DNA of 64,000 nt, from assembly GCF_904424705.1 (NCBI RefSeq), contig NZ_CAJGBF010000008.1, forward strand, positions 1 through 64,000. The letters are read 5' to 3'. This DNA is from Rossellomorea arthrocnemi. GTDB taxonomy: Bacteria; Bacillota; Bacilli; Bacillales; Bacillaceae_B. The position numbers were made by a program, and so were the translations under genes. Positions 27,499 through 38,997 of this stretch are shown in pieces (position 1 is the stretch's first letter; each line of letters begins with the position of its first letter). Below the pieces are notes generated by a model. The model did no database searches and was not told where the DNA came from. It was given only the letters and a program-made list of their open reading frames with translations.

Positions 27499-29469
27499 GT
27501 GGCCAACCAGAATAAGACCATGGATTACAATGATGATGCCATTCAAGTATTAGAAGGCTTAGAAGCCGTCCGAAAGAGACCTGGGATGTATATAGGCTCT
27601 ACTGATTCTAGAGGCTTGCATCACTTAGTTTACGAAATTGTCGATAACTCAGTCGATGAAGCATTAGCAGGCTTCGGGAATGAGATTATCGTTACAATAC
27701 ATAAAGATAATAGCATTTCAGTTCAAGACAAGGGACGGGGTATGCCGACGGGTATGCATAAGCTCGGTAAACCCACACCTGAAGTCATCTTGACCGTTCT
27801 TCATGCAGGTGGGAAATTTGGTCAAGGCGGTTATAAGACAAGCGGCGGACTGCATGGTGTCGGCGCCTCTGTTGTAAACGCACTTTCAGAATGGCTGGTC
27901 GTCACGATTGAACGAGATGGTATGAAATATGAACAGCGCTTTGTTAATGGTGGAAAGCCCGAGACCACTCTTGAGAAGATTGGAAAAACAAAAAAATCCG
28001 GTACGTGTATCCATTTCAAACCCGATCCGGTGATTTTCAGTAATACCACTTATAACTATGAAACACTTTGTGAACGACTAAGGGAGTCTGCTTTCCTGCT
28101 TAAAGGGTTAAAAATCGAGATCATTGATGAACGTCATGATCAGAAAGAAGTCTTTCATTTCGAAAGCGGGATCCAGGCATTTGTACAATATCTGAACGAA
28201 GAAAAAGACGTCCTTCATAACGTAGCCTTCTTTGAAGGGGAACATCATACTATCGAAGTCGAATTTTCTTTTCAATTTAATGATGGATTTTCAGAAAACA
28301 TATTATCCTTTGTAAACAATGTACGCACAAAAGACGGGGGAACACATGAAGCCGGAGCTAAGACGGCCATGACTCGTGTCTTTAATGAATATGCCCGTAA
28401 GGTTGGGATTCTTAAAGATCGGGACAAAAATCTTGAAGGAACCGACATTCGCGAAGGGCTGGCCAGTATCGTTTCCGTGCGTATACCAGAGCACCTCCTT
28501 CAGTTCGAGGGTCAAACAAAAGGCAAACTCGGAACAAGTGAAGCACGGTCCGCTGTGGATGCTGTCGTATCAGAGCATCTTCTTTATTTCTTAGAAGAGA
28601 ATCCTGATACAAGCTCGCTTCTTATCAAGAAGTCCATTAAAGCGGCTCAGGCCCGTGAAGCCGCACGCAAAGCAAGAGAAGATGCACGTAACGGAAAGAA
28701 ACGAAAGCGCTCTGAAACCGTCCTATCCGGAAAGTTAACACCGGCTCAATCGAGAAACCCTCAGCGTAACGAGCTTTACCTGGTTGAGGGCGATTCAGCA
28801 GGAGGCTCTGCTAAACAGGGTCGGGATCGTAAATTCCAGGCGATTCTTCCACTTCGGGGGAAAGTCATCAATACGGAAAAAGCTAAGCTTCAGGACATCT
28901 TCAAAAATGAAGAAATCAATACGATTATTCATGCCATTGGAGGTGGAGTGGGTCCAGAATTCAATGTGGACGACATCAATTATGACAAAATTGTCATCAT
29001 GACCGATGCCGATACAGATGGAGCTCACATACAGGTTCTATTACTGACATTCTTCTACCGCTATATGAAACCACTATTAGAAGCAGGGAAAGTGTATATT
29101 GCACTTCCTCCTCTTTACAAAGTAAGTAAAGGAACTGGAAAGAAGCAGAAGCTTGAATACGCTTGGACGGATGAAGAGCTTCAAGGAGCCATTTCTAAAG
29201 TTGGAAAAGGCTATATGATCCAGCGTTATAAAGGTCTTGGAGAAATGAACGCCGATCAGCTGTGGGAAACGACGATGGACCCTGAAACACGTGCACTGAT
29301 CCGTGTCCGTATTGATGATGCTGCACGAGCTGAACGACGGGTGACCACACTCATGGGGGATAAAGTAGAGCCGCGCCGTAAATGGATTGAAAGCAATGTT
29401 GCCTTTGGATTAGAAGAAGACGGGAGCATTCTGGAAAACGAAAACATTACGGTCACAGAGGAGGGCTAA
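27499..29469 (+). CDS. parE: DNA topoisomerase IV subunit B (ParE/GrlB)
   Basis: ATPase subunit of topoisomerase IV, which decatenates daughter chromosomes. The GHKL domain has VYEIVDNSVDEAL and GGLHGVGASVVNALS; the Toprim domain has LVEGDSAGGSAKQGRD and MTDADTDGAHIQ; the C-terminus has QRYKGLGEMNADQLW. 656 aa is the family length. GTG is chosen because AAAGGGG is correctly spaced for it and abuts the ATG two codons upstream. parC follows after 3 bp. Confidence 0.97.
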   Translation: MANQNKTMDYNDDAIQVLEGLEAVRKRPGMYIGSTDSRGLHHLVYEIVDNSVDEALAGFGNEIIVTIHKDNSISVQDKGRGMPTGMHKLGKPTPEVILTVLHAGGKFGQGGYKTSGGLHGVGASVVNALSEWLVVTIERDGMKYEQRFVNGGKPETTLEKIGKTKKSGTCIHFKPDPVIFSNTTYNYETLCERLRESAFLLKGLKIEIIDERHDQKEVFHFESGIQAFVQYLNEEKDVLHNVAFFEGEHHTIEVEFSFQFNDGFSENILSFVNNVRTKDGGTHEAGAKTAMTRVFNEYARKVGILKDRDKNLEGTDIREGLASIVSVRIPEHLLQFEGQTKGKLGTSEARSAVDAVVSEHLLYFLEENPDTSSLLIKKSIKAAQAREAARKAREDARNGKKRKRSETVLSGKLTPAQSRNPQRNELYLVEGDSAGGSAKQGRDRKFQAILPLRGKVINTEKAKLQDIFKNEEINTIIHAIGGGVGPEFNVDDINYDKIVIMTDADTDGAHIQVLLLTFFYRYMKPLLEAGKVYIALPPLYKVSKGTGKKQKLEYAWTDEELQGAISKVGKGYMIQRYKGLGEMNADQLWETTMDPETRALIRVRIDDAARAERRVTTLMGDKVEPRRKWIESNVAFGLEEDGSILENENITVTEEG

Positions 29470-29472
29470 TAC

Positions 29473-31911
29473 ATGACAACTGTAGAAAGATATCAAGACT
29501 TACCTCTGGAAGAGGTGCTTGGCGACCGATTTGGACGTTATAGTAAATACATCATTCAAGAGCGTGCATTGCCGGATGCACGTGACGGATTGAAACCTGT
29601 ACAAAGACGTATTCTTTACGCCATGTATGTAGATGGGAACACCCAGGAAAAAGGGTTCCGGAAATCAGCTAAAACTGTCGGTAACGTTATTGGTAACTAT
29701 CATCCCCATGGTGACACATCTGTGTATGATGCCATGGTGCGTATGAGCCAAACCTGGAAGGTCCGCAACTACCTGGTTGAAATGCACGGTAATAATGGTA
29801 GTGTCGACGGGGATCCACCTGCCGCCATGCGTTACACTGAAGCCCGCCTTTCTGCGATTTCCATGGAGCTTCTTCGTGATATCGATAAAAAAACCGTGGA
29901 GTTTGTTCCGAACTTTGACGATACATCAAGTGAACCGACCGTATTGCCGTCACGGTTCCCCAACCTACTCGTCAACGGTTCCACAGGGATATCCGCAGGT
30001 TATGCGACAGATATCCCACCTCATCACCTCGGTGAAGTAATTGATGCAACCATCATGCGGATGGAAAAGCCAGAGAGTTCAGTAGATGACCTCATGACGG
30101 TCATAAAAGGACCAGACTTCCCGACAGGTGGCATCATCCAAGGTGTCGATGGCATCAGGAAAGCCTATGAAACCGGAAAAGGGAAAGTCGTTGTACGGGG
30201 GAAAGCAGATATTGAAAACATCCGCGGGAGTAAACAACAAATCGTCATAACGGAAATTCCGTATGAGATCAACAAAGCGAATCTCGTCAAAAAGATGGAT
30301 GAATTCCGCGTCGATCGTAAAGTGGAAGGGATTGCAGAAGTCCGTGATGAAACCGATCGAGATGGGATGCGCATCGTTATCGAGTTGAAAAAGGACGCAG
30401 ATGCTTCAGGGGTCTTAAACTACCTCTATAAAAACAGTGATCTTCAAATAACCTATAATTTTAATATGGTTGCCATACATAACCGACGTCCTAAATTGAT
30501 GGGACTTCGTGAACTGTTGGATGCATACATACAGCATCAAAAAGAAGTGGTGACCAATCGGACCAGACATGATCTAAATAAAGCAAGGGACCGTCAGCAT
30601 ATCGTTGAAGGTCTTATGAAAGCATTGTCAATATTAGATCAGGTAATAGCAACGATCCGTGCCTCGAAGGATAAACGTGACGCTAAGGATAACTTAATTC
30701 AGAAGTTCCAATTCACGGAAGCACAGTCAGAAGCGATTGTAAGCTTACAGCTATACCGCTTGACGAATACGGACATTACAGCACTGCAGGCAGAAGCGGA
30801 AGAATTGGCGAAAACGATTGCAGAACTAACGGCTATCCTAGAAAGCGAAAGCAAGCTTTACAGTGTGATCAAAAAAGAATTAAAAGCGATCAAAAAGCGG
30901 TTTGCTGATGCCAGACGAACTCAAATAGAGGAAAAGATCGAAGAAATCAAGATCAATCTTGAAGTTCTGATCGCAAGTGAAGATGTCATGGTGACCGTGA
31001 CCCGTGATGGTTATATGAAACGGACCAGCCTTCGTTCTTATTCTGCATCAAATGGTCAGGATCTCGCCATGAAAGAAACAGACAGGCTTCTCGGCCAGTA
31101 CGAAATGAACACAACAGATGTCCTCCTGGTGTTTACGAACAAAGGGAATTATATCTATTGCCCTGTTCATGAACTTCCGGATATCAGGTGGAAGGATCTT
31201 GGTCAGCACGTAGGGAATATCGTGCCGATCGACCGGGATGAACAGGTACTAAAAGCGATTCCGGTTAAAGAGTTTGATCCAGCCCATTATTTACTGTTTG
31301 TCACTAAGAACGGGATGATCAAGAGGTCAGAGCTTCCACAGTATAAAGCACAGCGATACTCCCGTCCTCTTGTAGGGATCAACCTTAAAGGTGACGATGA
31401 GTTGGTGGATGTCCACATAACAGATGGGTCACACGATGTATTCATCGCTACACACTTAAGCTATGGACTTTGGTTTGCAGAAGAAGATGCGAACATCGTG
31501 GGACCAAGGGCAGCCGGCGTGAAAGGAATTAACCTGAAGGATGACGACTTTGTAGTATCCGGTAAGATCATAAAAAATACAGCGAAGGACTTTATTTTCC
31601 TGGCTACCCAGCGTGGGGCCGTGAAGAAAATGAAATTAGCTGAATTCGAAAAAACCTCCCGTGCCAAACGCGGTGTCATCATGCTCCGGGAATTGAAGTC
31701 CAATCCACATCGAGTGGTGAGCATTGAAGTAGTAAAAGATACAGATAAAGTAGGACTAATTACGAAAAAGGGCAAAACAGATGAGGTACTCATCAAAGAC
31801 CTTAGACCAAATGACCGCTACTCAAATGGCTCATTCATTATTGATGAAGGAGATAGCGGCACTATCTGTGAAACATGGACAGAATCACTGCTTCCTGATA
31901 CGAAAGAATAG
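29473..31911 (+). CDS. parC: DNA topoisomerase IV subunit A (ParC/GrlA)
   Basis: DNA-cleaving subunit, 812 aa. The catalytic tyrosine is Y121 in [13 protein letters not shown]. The quinolone-resistance region reads [16 protein letters not shown], with T82 and D86 at the GyrA Ser83/Asp87-equivalent positions; whether Thr is normal for this lineage I cannot tell. The tower and coiled coil (about 360-480) and the beta-pinwheel C-terminal domain (about 490-800) are complete. Co-transcribed with parE. Confidence 0.97.
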   Translation: MTTVERYQDLPLEEVLGDRFGRYSKYIIQERALPDARDGLKPVQRRILYAMYVDGNTQEKGFRKSAKTVGNVIGNYHPHGDTSVYDAMVRMSQTWKVRNYLVEMHGNNGSVDGDPPAAMRYTEARLSAISMELLRDIDKKTVEFVPNFDDTSSEPTVLPSRFPNLLVNGSTGISAGYATDIPPHHLGEVIDATIMRMEKPESSVDDLMTVIKGPDFPTGGIIQGVDGIRKAYETGKGKVVVRGKADIENIRGSKQQIVITEIPYEINKANLVKKMDEFRVDRKVEGIAEVRDETDRDGMRIVIELKKDADASGVLNYLYKNSDLQITYNFNMVAIHNRRPKLMGLRELLDAYIQHQKEVVTNRTRHDLNKARDRQHIVEGLMKALSILDQVIATIRASKDKRDAKDNLIQKFQFTEAQSEAIVSLQLYRLTNTDITALQAEAEELAKTIAELTAILESESKLYSVIKKELKAIKKRFADARRTQIEEKIEEIKINLEVLIASEDVMVTVTRDGYMKRTSLRSYSASNGQDLAMKETDRLLGQYEMNTTDVLLVFTNKGNYIYCPVHELPDIRWKDLGQHVGNIVPIDRDEQVLKAIPVKEFDPAHYLLFVTKNGMIKRSELPQYKAQRYSRPLVGINLKGDDELVDVHITDGSHDVFIATHLSYGLWFAEEDANIVGPRAAGVKGINLKDDDFVVSGKIIKNTAKDFIFLATQRGAVKKMKLAEFEKTSRAKRGVIMLRELKSNPHRVVSIEVVKDTDKVGLITKKGKTDEVLIKDLRPNDRYSNGSFIIDEGDSGTICETWTESLLPDTKE

Positions 31912-31918
31912 TATTTCT

Positions 31919-31955
31919 AAAAACGACCAGCTCCCATTTCTGGTCGTTTTTTTTA
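31919..31955 (+). terminator. Terminator of parEC
   Basis: AAAACGACCAG / CTGGTCGTTTT with a 9-nt loop and T-run just after parC. Confidence 0.93.
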
Positions 31956-32002
31956 CGTCATACACTGATAAATGAATGGAAAAAGCATGTTTATTCACTA
32001 TT

Positions 32003-32033
32003 GTTGTACAATGCCTATATAAAATTGTACAAC
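32003..32033 (+). promoter_or_regulatory. Inverted repeat upstream of alsT
   Basis: GTTGTACAAT and ATTGTACAAC form a perfect 10-bp inverted repeat with an 11-bp spacer; each arm contains the palindrome TTGTACAA, and the two centres are 21 bp (two helical turns) apart. It lies about 145 bp before the alsT start. The regulator is unknown. The form is that of a dimer or tetramer operator rather than a terminator, as no T-run follows. Confidence 0.45.
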
Positions 32034-32176
32034 AATTAATATTATTTCAACAATATGAATTTATCAGTTGAAGGGATAACTTTTTTTTGATAGATTAAAA
32101 CAGTGTCTTAAAGGGTAAACATACATAGGTTCATACATTATTTGTCATAATCTAAAAACATCTAGGGGGAACATTT

Positions 32177-33601
32177 ATGGAGTTATTAACAAGTATAGTA
32201 GGTACCTTGAATGACTATATGTGGTCATACATACTGATCGTTGCATTGATCGGGCTTGGATTATACTTCTCGTTACGTACAAGATTCGCACAGTTTCGTT
32301 ATTTAGGGGAAATGGGAAGACTATTAACTGATAAAACGACCATTTCTTCGGAGGGAAAGCGGGGGATCTCTTCTTTCCAGGCATTCACAATCAGTACCGC
32401 GTCTCGCGTCGGTACTGGGAACCTTGCCGGTGTTGCAACCGCGATCGCAGGCGGAGGACCGGGAGCCGTATTCTGGATGTGGCTGATCGCCTTACTAGGC
32501 GGGGCAACAAGCTTCGTGGAGAGTACACTTGCTCAAATCTACAAAGTGAAAGACGGGAAGGACGGATACCGTGGCGGTCCTGCTTACTACATGGAAAAAG
32601 GATTGAATGCCCGTTGGATGGGAATCCTGTTCGCCGTCATTATCACCTTTTGTTTTGGTCTTGTATTTAACTCAGTACAGTCCAATACGATTTCACTTGC
32701 TATGGAAGAAGCGTACTCATTCGATCGTATGACAGTGGGAATCATCCTTGCTGTGCTGACAGCATTAGTGATCTTCGGTGGCGTCAAGCGTATTGCCAGT
32801 GTCACCCAGATTGTCGTTCCAATCATGGCGGTACTCTATCTCATTCTTGCTTTCTTTATTCTCATCTCTAATATCACGATGCTTCCAAATATGTTCGTCG
32901 TCATTTTTGAAAATGCGTTCGGTATTCGGGAAGTAGCAAGCGGTGGAGTGGGAGCAGCCATTATGATGGGGATCAAACGAGGCTTATTCTCGAATGAAGC
33001 AGGTATGGGTAGTGCACCGAACGCAGCTGCATCTGCCGGGGTTACTCATCCGGTTAAACAAGGGCTTATTCAAACGCTTGGTGTCTTCACAGACACATTG
33101 CTGATCTGTACGGCAACCGCCTTCATGATCATCCTATCTGATCAATATACAACCGGGATCGATGGAATACAGTTGACGCAGGCAGCCTTAAGCTTCCATG
33201 TAGGGGCATGGGCAGATACTTTTGTTGCTGTCGCCATATTCCTGTTCGCGTTCAGTTCGATTATTGGAAACTATTATTATGGGGAAACCAATATCGAGTT
33301 TATTAAATACAGTCCGGTAACACTTTTCATCTACCGAATGGCGGTACTCGGCATGGTGATATTCGGAGCAGTTGTGAAATTGGATATCGTATGGAGCCTG
33401 GCAGATTTATTTATGGGTCTGATGGCGATCATCAACTTGATTGCCATTACACTACTTGCCAAGATTGCCATTGCAGCATTAAAGGATTATAGGGAACAAA
33501 AAAGACAGGGAAAAGATCCCGTTTTCTACTCCAACTCCATTAAGGGATTAAAAGGAATTGAAAGCTGGGAAGCAAAGCCTGAGGCAACAGAACAGAAATA
33601 G
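32177..33601 (+). CDS. alsT: Sodium:alanine/glutamine symporter AlsT
   Basis: AGCS-family sodium-coupled amino acid symporter, 474 aa with about 11 helices. The family blocks TISTASRVGTGNLAGVATAI and FSNEAGMGSAPNAAA are present. In B. subtilis AlsT (YneQ region, after parC) takes up glutamine and its toxic analogues. RBS AGGGGGAACATTT. It keeps the B. subtilis order parE-parC-alsT. Confidence 0.93.
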   Translation: MELLTSIVGTLNDYMWSYILIVALIGLGLYFSLRTRFAQFRYLGEMGRLLTDKTTISSEGKRGISSFQAFTISTASRVGTGNLAGVATAIAGGGPGAVFWMWLIALLGGATSFVESTLAQIYKVKDGKDGYRGGPAYYMEKGLNARWMGILFAVIITFCFGLVFNSVQSNTISLAMEEAYSFDRMTVGIILAVLTALVIFGGVKRIASVTQIVVPIMAVLYLILAFFILISNITMLPNMFVVIFENAFGIREVASGGVGAAIMMGIKRGLFSNEAGMGSAPNAAASAGVTHPVKQGLIQTLGVFTDTLLICTATAFMIILSDQYTTGIDGIQLTQAALSFHVGAWADTFVAVAIFLFAFSSIIGNYYYGETNIEFIKYSPVTLFIYRMAVLGMVIFGAVVKLDIVWSLADLFMGLMAIINLIAITLLAKIAIAALKDYREQKRQGKDPVFYSNSIKGLKGIESWEAKPEATEQK

Positions 33602-33610
33602 CATGAAAAG

Positions 33611-33636
33611 ACCAACCTTGAGGGGTTGGTTTTTTA
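33611..33636 (+). terminator. Terminator of alsT
   Basis: ACCAACC-TTGAGG-GGTTGGT followed by TTTTTATT. Confidence 0.88.
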
Positions 33637-33664
33637 TTGAATATACATAGTGGAGGCGTATAAG

Positions 33665-34078
33665 ATGCATGATTTCAGTGGATTAATGATTGAAATGGAG
33701 ATTCATGTAAATGAAACCATCATGAAAAGAGGATTGACATACTATAGAGGAAATCGAATCCTAGATGCAGACATATTTCCTACCCATGTTCATGGAGTGG
33801 TGAATGGTAAAGGGGACGATTATGATACCATCGTTTATCTGGATCAGTTTGAACAAAGCATTTGCACCTGTCCGTTTAATGGTTACTGTAAGCATATCGC
33901 TGCACTTGTTTTTTTCCTGCAAGATCATAAAGAGCTTAGGGAAAATGAAACAATTTCCTTTTCAGCTGAAATTAGCAGCTTCTCCAAAGATGACTTGGTG
34001 CAAATGGTTCAAACTCTCGGTGAAAAGAATAGCTTCATTCGTCAAGCGGTGCTGGATTATATAAAAGAAAAGCCATAA
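33665..34078 (+). CDS. SWIM zinc-finger protein
   Basis: 137-residue protein with one SWIM motif, CTCPFNGYCKHIAAL (CxC-x6-CxH), at about 72-84 and a helical C-terminus. SWIM domains bind DNA or protein. In Bacillaceae a similar SWIM segment is found in front of SNF2 helicases; here no helicase follows, so this is a stand-alone form. I chose the ATG after GTGGAGGCGTATAAG. Confidence 0.8.
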   Translation: MHDFSGLMIEMEIHVNETIMKRGLTYYRGNRILDADIFPTHVHGVVNGKGDDYDTIVYLDQFEQSICTCPFNGYCKHIAALVFFLQDHKELRENETISFSAEISSFSKDDLVQMVQTLGEKNSFIRQAVLDYIKEKP

Positions 34079-34146
34079 TCCTTACATAGAATTTCCTTCT
34101 TTGGAGAAAATAATAGCGAATATTTTTCAACCAAGGAGAGAGAATC

Positions 34147-34911
34147 ATGAGAAGAGAATTACTATTTGCATTCGGTGCTTTCTTTATAATGTCACTCCAT
34201 GCCATAGCTGGAAACTTTTCTGAAGGACCACAGGAAAAACAGCCGGTGAATGAAATGACCATAAACGTTTATAAAAAAGATGTAACCGGCGATGGTAAGA
34301 AGGATACAATTACACTCAAGGCGATTCCATTTTCTCCTGACGCCCTGTTTCTCAAGCAAGTTTGGGCAGATATTAAAACGTCCAAAGGAAGTGACATCCG
34401 AATTGATTATGAGGGCGGATATGAACCGAAAATTCAATTCGTTGATTTAAATCATGATGGAATAAAGGATATGCTGTATTCCTCTGCCACGGGGGGAAGC
34501 GGAGGGATTTACAATATGGCTCTCCATACATTAGCTCATAATAAACTGGTTGATATCGGGCTGCCTGAGCCACTTACGATTCAAGCACAGTTTGAAGATC
34601 AATACAAAGCATCCATTACGTTTGTAGATACAAATCAATCCTACACAGTGGACTTAAGCGATCGGAAAGAAGATTATGATAGATTAGGAATCTATACCGA
34701 TGGGAAATTAAATGAACCAATGGAATTAATGGTGGGACCATATGCTTTTTTTGAACCAGCCAAAATCTTTGGTAAGTCCGGCAAAGGACTAAAAGGATAC
34801 CAGCAAATTAGCGGGGCTTATCATGCTGATGGAATCGGTACAGCTACTTCCTATTGGTATTATGAAGATGAAAAATGGAAATTGATTAAAATCAAATGGA
34901 GAGAAAATTAA
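34147..34911 (+). CDS. Secreted protein with two FG-GAP/EF-hand-like Ca motifs
   Basis: 254 residues with an N-terminal signal peptide (about 1-22, cleavage possibly after AIA). Two Asp-rich loops, DVTGDGKKD (45-53) and DLNHDGIKD (100-108), look like the calcium loops of FG-GAP/VCBS repeats. The C-terminal half is beta-rich and unassigned. Such proteins are frequent in Bacillus envelopes with no known function. RBS CAAGGAGAGAATC. Cargo or partner unknown. Confidence 0.7.
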   Translation: MRRELLFAFGAFFIMSLHAIAGNFSEGPQEKQPVNEMTINVYKKDVTGDGKKDTITLKAIPFSPDALFLKQVWADIKTSKGSDIRIDYEGGYEPKIQFVDLNHDGIKDMLYSSATGGSGGIYNMALHTLAHNKLVDIGLPEPLTIQAQFEDQYKASITFVDTNQSYTVDLSDRKEDYDRLGIYTDGKLNEPMELMVGPYAFFEPAKIFGKSGKGLKGYQQISGAYHADGIGTATSYWYYEDEKWKLIKIKWREN

Positions 34912-34984
34912 GAGTGTAACCTTTGTAGGCTCTTGTCATACTCTGTTGTAAGCCCATTTTTGTAAAGGAAAAGGAGGCTTATAC

Positions 34985-35443
34985 ATGAGTGATTTCAAGC
35001 CAGAAAAGCTATCCGTTCAGTATTTACCGCCAGCATCCATCTTCAATCCAATCGATAACCGTAAGTATACACTGACTCATTCCGATACTACAGGCGCAAT
35101 GTTTCTTAGTATCGGCTGCCATTTTGATCTGGAGAAGATTAATCCGTCAATGAGGGACGAAGTGTTAGGGGAATGGAAACGGAACCTTGGTCAATATACA
35201 CTAACCGGGAAAGTATATGTGAGTGAGGGAGAATTCGATCAGCAACTTTCCAACGTTCGATTTATGATTTTCAAAAGGGAGCTGCCACTGGCGTTAGCAG
35301 CAATAGTGAACGGTGATAAAGGTTTTTACACCTACCATCCATGGCTCCTGGATGCACCGATCATTATCTGTTTCGAATCTATATTTCCGGAATATCAGCA
35401 AACGCTGTATTTCGGTAAACCGAGGCAATATTTGCTTAAATGA
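34985..35443 (+). CDS. Staygreen-like (SGR) family protein
   Basis: 152 residues resembling the plant STAY-GREEN fold (Mg-dechelatase of chlorophyll a). Recognisable blocks are RKYTLTHSDTTGAMFLSIG, MRDEVLGEWKRN, FMIFKRELPLALAAI and HPWLLDAPIIICFES. Bacterial SGR homologues exist in non-photosynthetic species, and some dechelate chlorophyll in vitro; the in-vivo role is unknown. Nothing here makes chlorophyll. RBS AAAAGGAGGCTTATAC is strong, so it is probably expressed. Assignment is by memory of the family. Confidence 0.75.
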   Translation: MSDFKPEKLSVQYLPPASIFNPIDNRKYTLTHSDTTGAMFLSIGCHFDLEKINPSMRDEVLGEWKRNLGQYTLTGKVYVSEGEFDQQLSNVRFMIFKRELPLALAAIVNGDKGFYTYHPWLLDAPIIICFESIFPEYQQTLYFGKPRQYLLK

Positions 35444-36604
<1,161 letters not shown>

Positions 36605-37144
36605 ATGAAAAACTGTAAGGAAAATCACTATTCATTTCAAAATCTACAGGAAACGGGAATGTCATTCGAAAAGGTTTTTGAACATATTGTGAAGTTCATG
36701 CGATCAGAACCAAATGGCCACTATCGATTAATGGTTGGAACTGATTCTCAAGTTCATCACTCGCACACTACCTTCATAACAGGAATTGTGATATTAAATG
36801 AAGGAAAGGGTATATGGGCATGTATAAGAAAAGTGGTAATCCCCAGAAAAATGCTGCATTTGCATGAGCGAATCTCATATGAGTTATCATTATCAGAAGA
36901 AATAGTGTCGTTATTCACTGAGAAAAGAAAAAATCAGTTAATTAATATCGTCCTTCCTTACATTTATGCTGGGGCTACATTTACAATGGAGGGGCATATT
37001 GATATTGGAAAGGGGAAGAAGAATAAAACAAGTAAATTTGTAAAGGAAATGGTGGCAAGGATGGAAGCCATAGGCGTAGAACCGAAAATTAAACCTGACG
37101 CTTTCGTAGCTTCTAGTTATGCCAACCGATATACAAAGAGATAA
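36605..37144 (+). CDS. ykuK: YkuK-family (DUF458) RNase H-like protein
   Basis: 179 residues. The block RLMVGTDSQVHHSHTTFITG supplies the first acidic residue of an RNase H-like fold; the rest, including LVIPRKMLH-like and DAFVASSYANRYTK segments, matches the YkuK family of Bacillus. Function unknown; the B. subtilis gene is sporulation/transition-phase expressed. No clear RBS precedes the ATG (AGTGATTTGACAAG), so the start is less certain than the family. Confidence 0.82.
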   Translation: MKNCKENHYSFQNLQETGMSFEKVFEHIVKFMRSEPNGHYRLMVGTDSQVHHSHTTFITGIVILNEGKGIWACIRKVVIPRKMLHLHERISYELSLSEEIVSLFTEKRKNQLINIVLPYIYAGATFTMEGHIDIGKGKKNKTSKFVKEMVARMEAIGVEPKIKPDAFVASSYANRYTKR

Positions 37145-37713
37145 TGAATACGGAAATGGCTGGTTGCTGGGTGTGAACCTTATCATCTCTATCCTCTTCT
37201 ATACTATTATCCGAATGTTGCTATATGCACAGCAGTTCCTGCAAGAATCTAACCGGATCGCACCGTTGATGTAACAAAAAATAGGCAAATACAAAAAGAC
37301 GATCGCTTTAAACGAATCGTCCTTAAATAGGTAGTTTTTTCAGCAGTAAAGCCTTTAATATTAAAAAATCTGGTAGTTTAAAAATAAAATTTCACATTCG
37401 CTTTGCAGGGTTGTGGTCTTTTAGTGGAATAAGAGGCTATTTATGGCTTTTTTATTGTTGTTAAATCTCTCTTATTAGAAAAAATTCTGGTGAGTATGAT
37501 TTAACCCTTTTTGGTCCGTCTTTAAATAACCACATTCGCCCTACCGGTCCCAATTCCCCCAAAACCTGGATTCATACATAGTACGAAAATATTGATGGGA
37601 GGAGTTCCTGAAATCAAAATTCCATATTTATACAAAACCATCATGGGAACCACCCCCCCGCGCTCCCCATTCCCCTGAAAAATCCTGAAAAGCTACAAGC
37701 ATTTTTATACATT
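37145..37713. other. 570 bp gap between ykuK and the collagen-like gene
   Basis: Holds one hairpin, GACGAT / ATCGTC (37,298-37,321), followed at a distance by TTTTTT and perhaps ending ykuK. A GGGAGGAG-led frame near 37,594 is too short to support. Otherwise nothing recognised. Confidence 0.4.
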
Positions 37714-38997
37714 TTAGGATTCAGCAATTTTATGAACCGACCAGACCATTCCTCCTGTTCCTCCCCCTATGTTTAAAGAGATATTCAATCCATTCGCCTC
37801 ATAAAATAATCCTATCTCGTCCCCCGCATTTAATTCCACATCTCCGGCCAATGTAACGGTTCCACTTCCCAGTACTGCCCGTAATGTCAAAATAAGGACA
37901 ACATTAACATTTAAGATCGGGAATAGTCCTGAGACCAGATCTGTATTATCATTGATCCTCCGCATGATAAAAGCAGGATTGACATTCGAACCCAGGGTGA
38001 TTGAGAGCGCTGCGGTTGTTTGATAATTGAACGTTGCAAACAGGGCATACCTTCCAGCTGAAGGGACCGTATAAATCCCCTGTAGTGCGTCGAAGTTTAT
38101 ATTGCTGTAGTAGGGAGAATTGACTGACCATTGTGAAATTTGTTGGGTAGAAGATACCCCCAGCGCACTGGACGATGCAGAAAATCCTTCTTGGGCAAAT
38201 GCAGGTCCAGGTTCCCCTTGTGGGCCCGTTGGACCGGGTTCTCCCTGAGGGCCGACTGGACCGATTTCACCCTGCGGCCCTTGTAGACCCTGCTCTCCTT
38301 GCGGGCCGGTTAGACCAGTTTCTCCCTGGATGCCCTGTTCCCCTTGTGGGCCGGTTAGACCAGTTTCTCCCTGGATGCCCTGTTCCCCTTGTGGGCCCGT
38401 TGGACCGGGATCTCCCTGAGGGCCGACTGGACCGATTTCGCCCTGCGGCCCTTGTAGACCCTGCTCTCCTTGCGGGCCGGTTAGACCAGTTTCTCCCTGG
38501 ATGCCCTGTTCCCCTTGTGGGCCCGTTGGACCGGGTTCTCCCTGAGGGCCGACTGGACCGATTTCGCCCTGCGGCCCTTGTAGACCCTGCTCTCCTTGCG
38601 GGCCGGTTAGACCAGTTTCTCCCTGGATGCCCTGTTCCCCTTGTGGGCCCGCTGGACCGGGTTCTCCCTGAGGACCGACTGGACCGATTTCACCCTGCGG
38701 CCCTTGTAGACCCTGCTCTCCTTGCGGGCCGGTTAGACCAGTTTCTCCCTGGATGCCCTGTTCCCCTTGTGGGCCCGCTGGACCGGCTTCTCCCTGAGGG
38801 CCGACTGGACCGCGAACTCCCCGTAACCCACGAGGACCTCTTGGCCCAGGTGGTCCCTCATAACAATTTTTTTTATATGGAAATAAATCTTGACAAGAAG
38901 TTGGAGCAAACAAATGATCCACTTCAATGGGGGCAGGATTAAAATATGATTTCTTTCTCCTTAGTTTTATATAACGATTATTTGTAAACTCTCTCAT
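37714..38997 (-). CDS. Collagen-like exosporium/surface protein (BclA-like)
   Basis: 427 residues. A short basic head (about 1-47) precedes 73 uninterrupted Gly-X-Y triplets (about 48-266), rich in GPQGEQG and GPTGPQG, and a 160-residue C-terminal beta-rich domain ([19 protein letters not shown] to SVHKIAES). The whole resembles BclA-type spore-surface glycoproteins: collagen stalk plus a trimeric TNF-like globe. No Sec signal peptide or LPXTG is seen, as expected for spore-surface proteins. I chose the ATG (RBS AAAAGGATGTGAAGCGT) over a GTG three codons upstream. The gene is flanked by gaps on both sides. Confidence 0.85.
   Translation of the reverse strand: MREFTNNRYIKLRRKKSYFNPAPIEVDHLFAPTSCQDLFPYKKNCYEGPPGPRGPRGLRGVRGPVGPQGEAGPAGPQGEQGIQGETGLTGPQGEQGLQGPQGEIGPVGPQGEPGPAGPQGEQGIQGETGLTGPQGEQGLQGPQGEIGPVGPQGEPGPTGPQGEQGIQGETGLTGPQGEQGLQGPQGEIGPVGPQGDPGPTGPQGEQGIQGETGLTGPQGEQGIQGETGLTGPQGEQGLQGPQGEIGPVGPQGEPGPTGPQGEPGPAFAQEGFSASSSALGVSSTQQISQWSVNSPYYSNINFDALQGIYTVPSAGRYALFATFNYQTTAALSITLGSNVNPAFIMRRINDNTDLVSGLFPILNVNVVLILTLRAVLGSGTVTLAGDVELNAGDEIGLFYEANGLNISLNIGGGTGGMVWSVHKIAES
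38254..38802 (-). repeat. 126-bp tandem repeats encoding 42-residue collagen modules
   Basis: Four near-identical units of 42 residues ([20 protein letters not shown], then GLTG to EIGPV). The fourth has an extra 15-residue piece ([15 protein letters not shown]) copied in tandem. DNA identity between units is very high with few silent changes, so length is likely to vary between strains by slippage or recombination. Confidence 0.9.

Noticed and set aside
37298-37321. Terminator of ykuK
   Set aside because: The stem is only 6 bp, about 150 bp from the stop codon, and the T-run is not adjacent, so it is only noted within the gap entry.
38175-38942. Long open plus-strand frame opposite the collagen-like gene
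   Set aside because: It is the complement of the Gly-X-Y repeats (Pro/Leu/Gly-rich pattern), has no RBS and no family features; the minus-strand protein explains the sequence.
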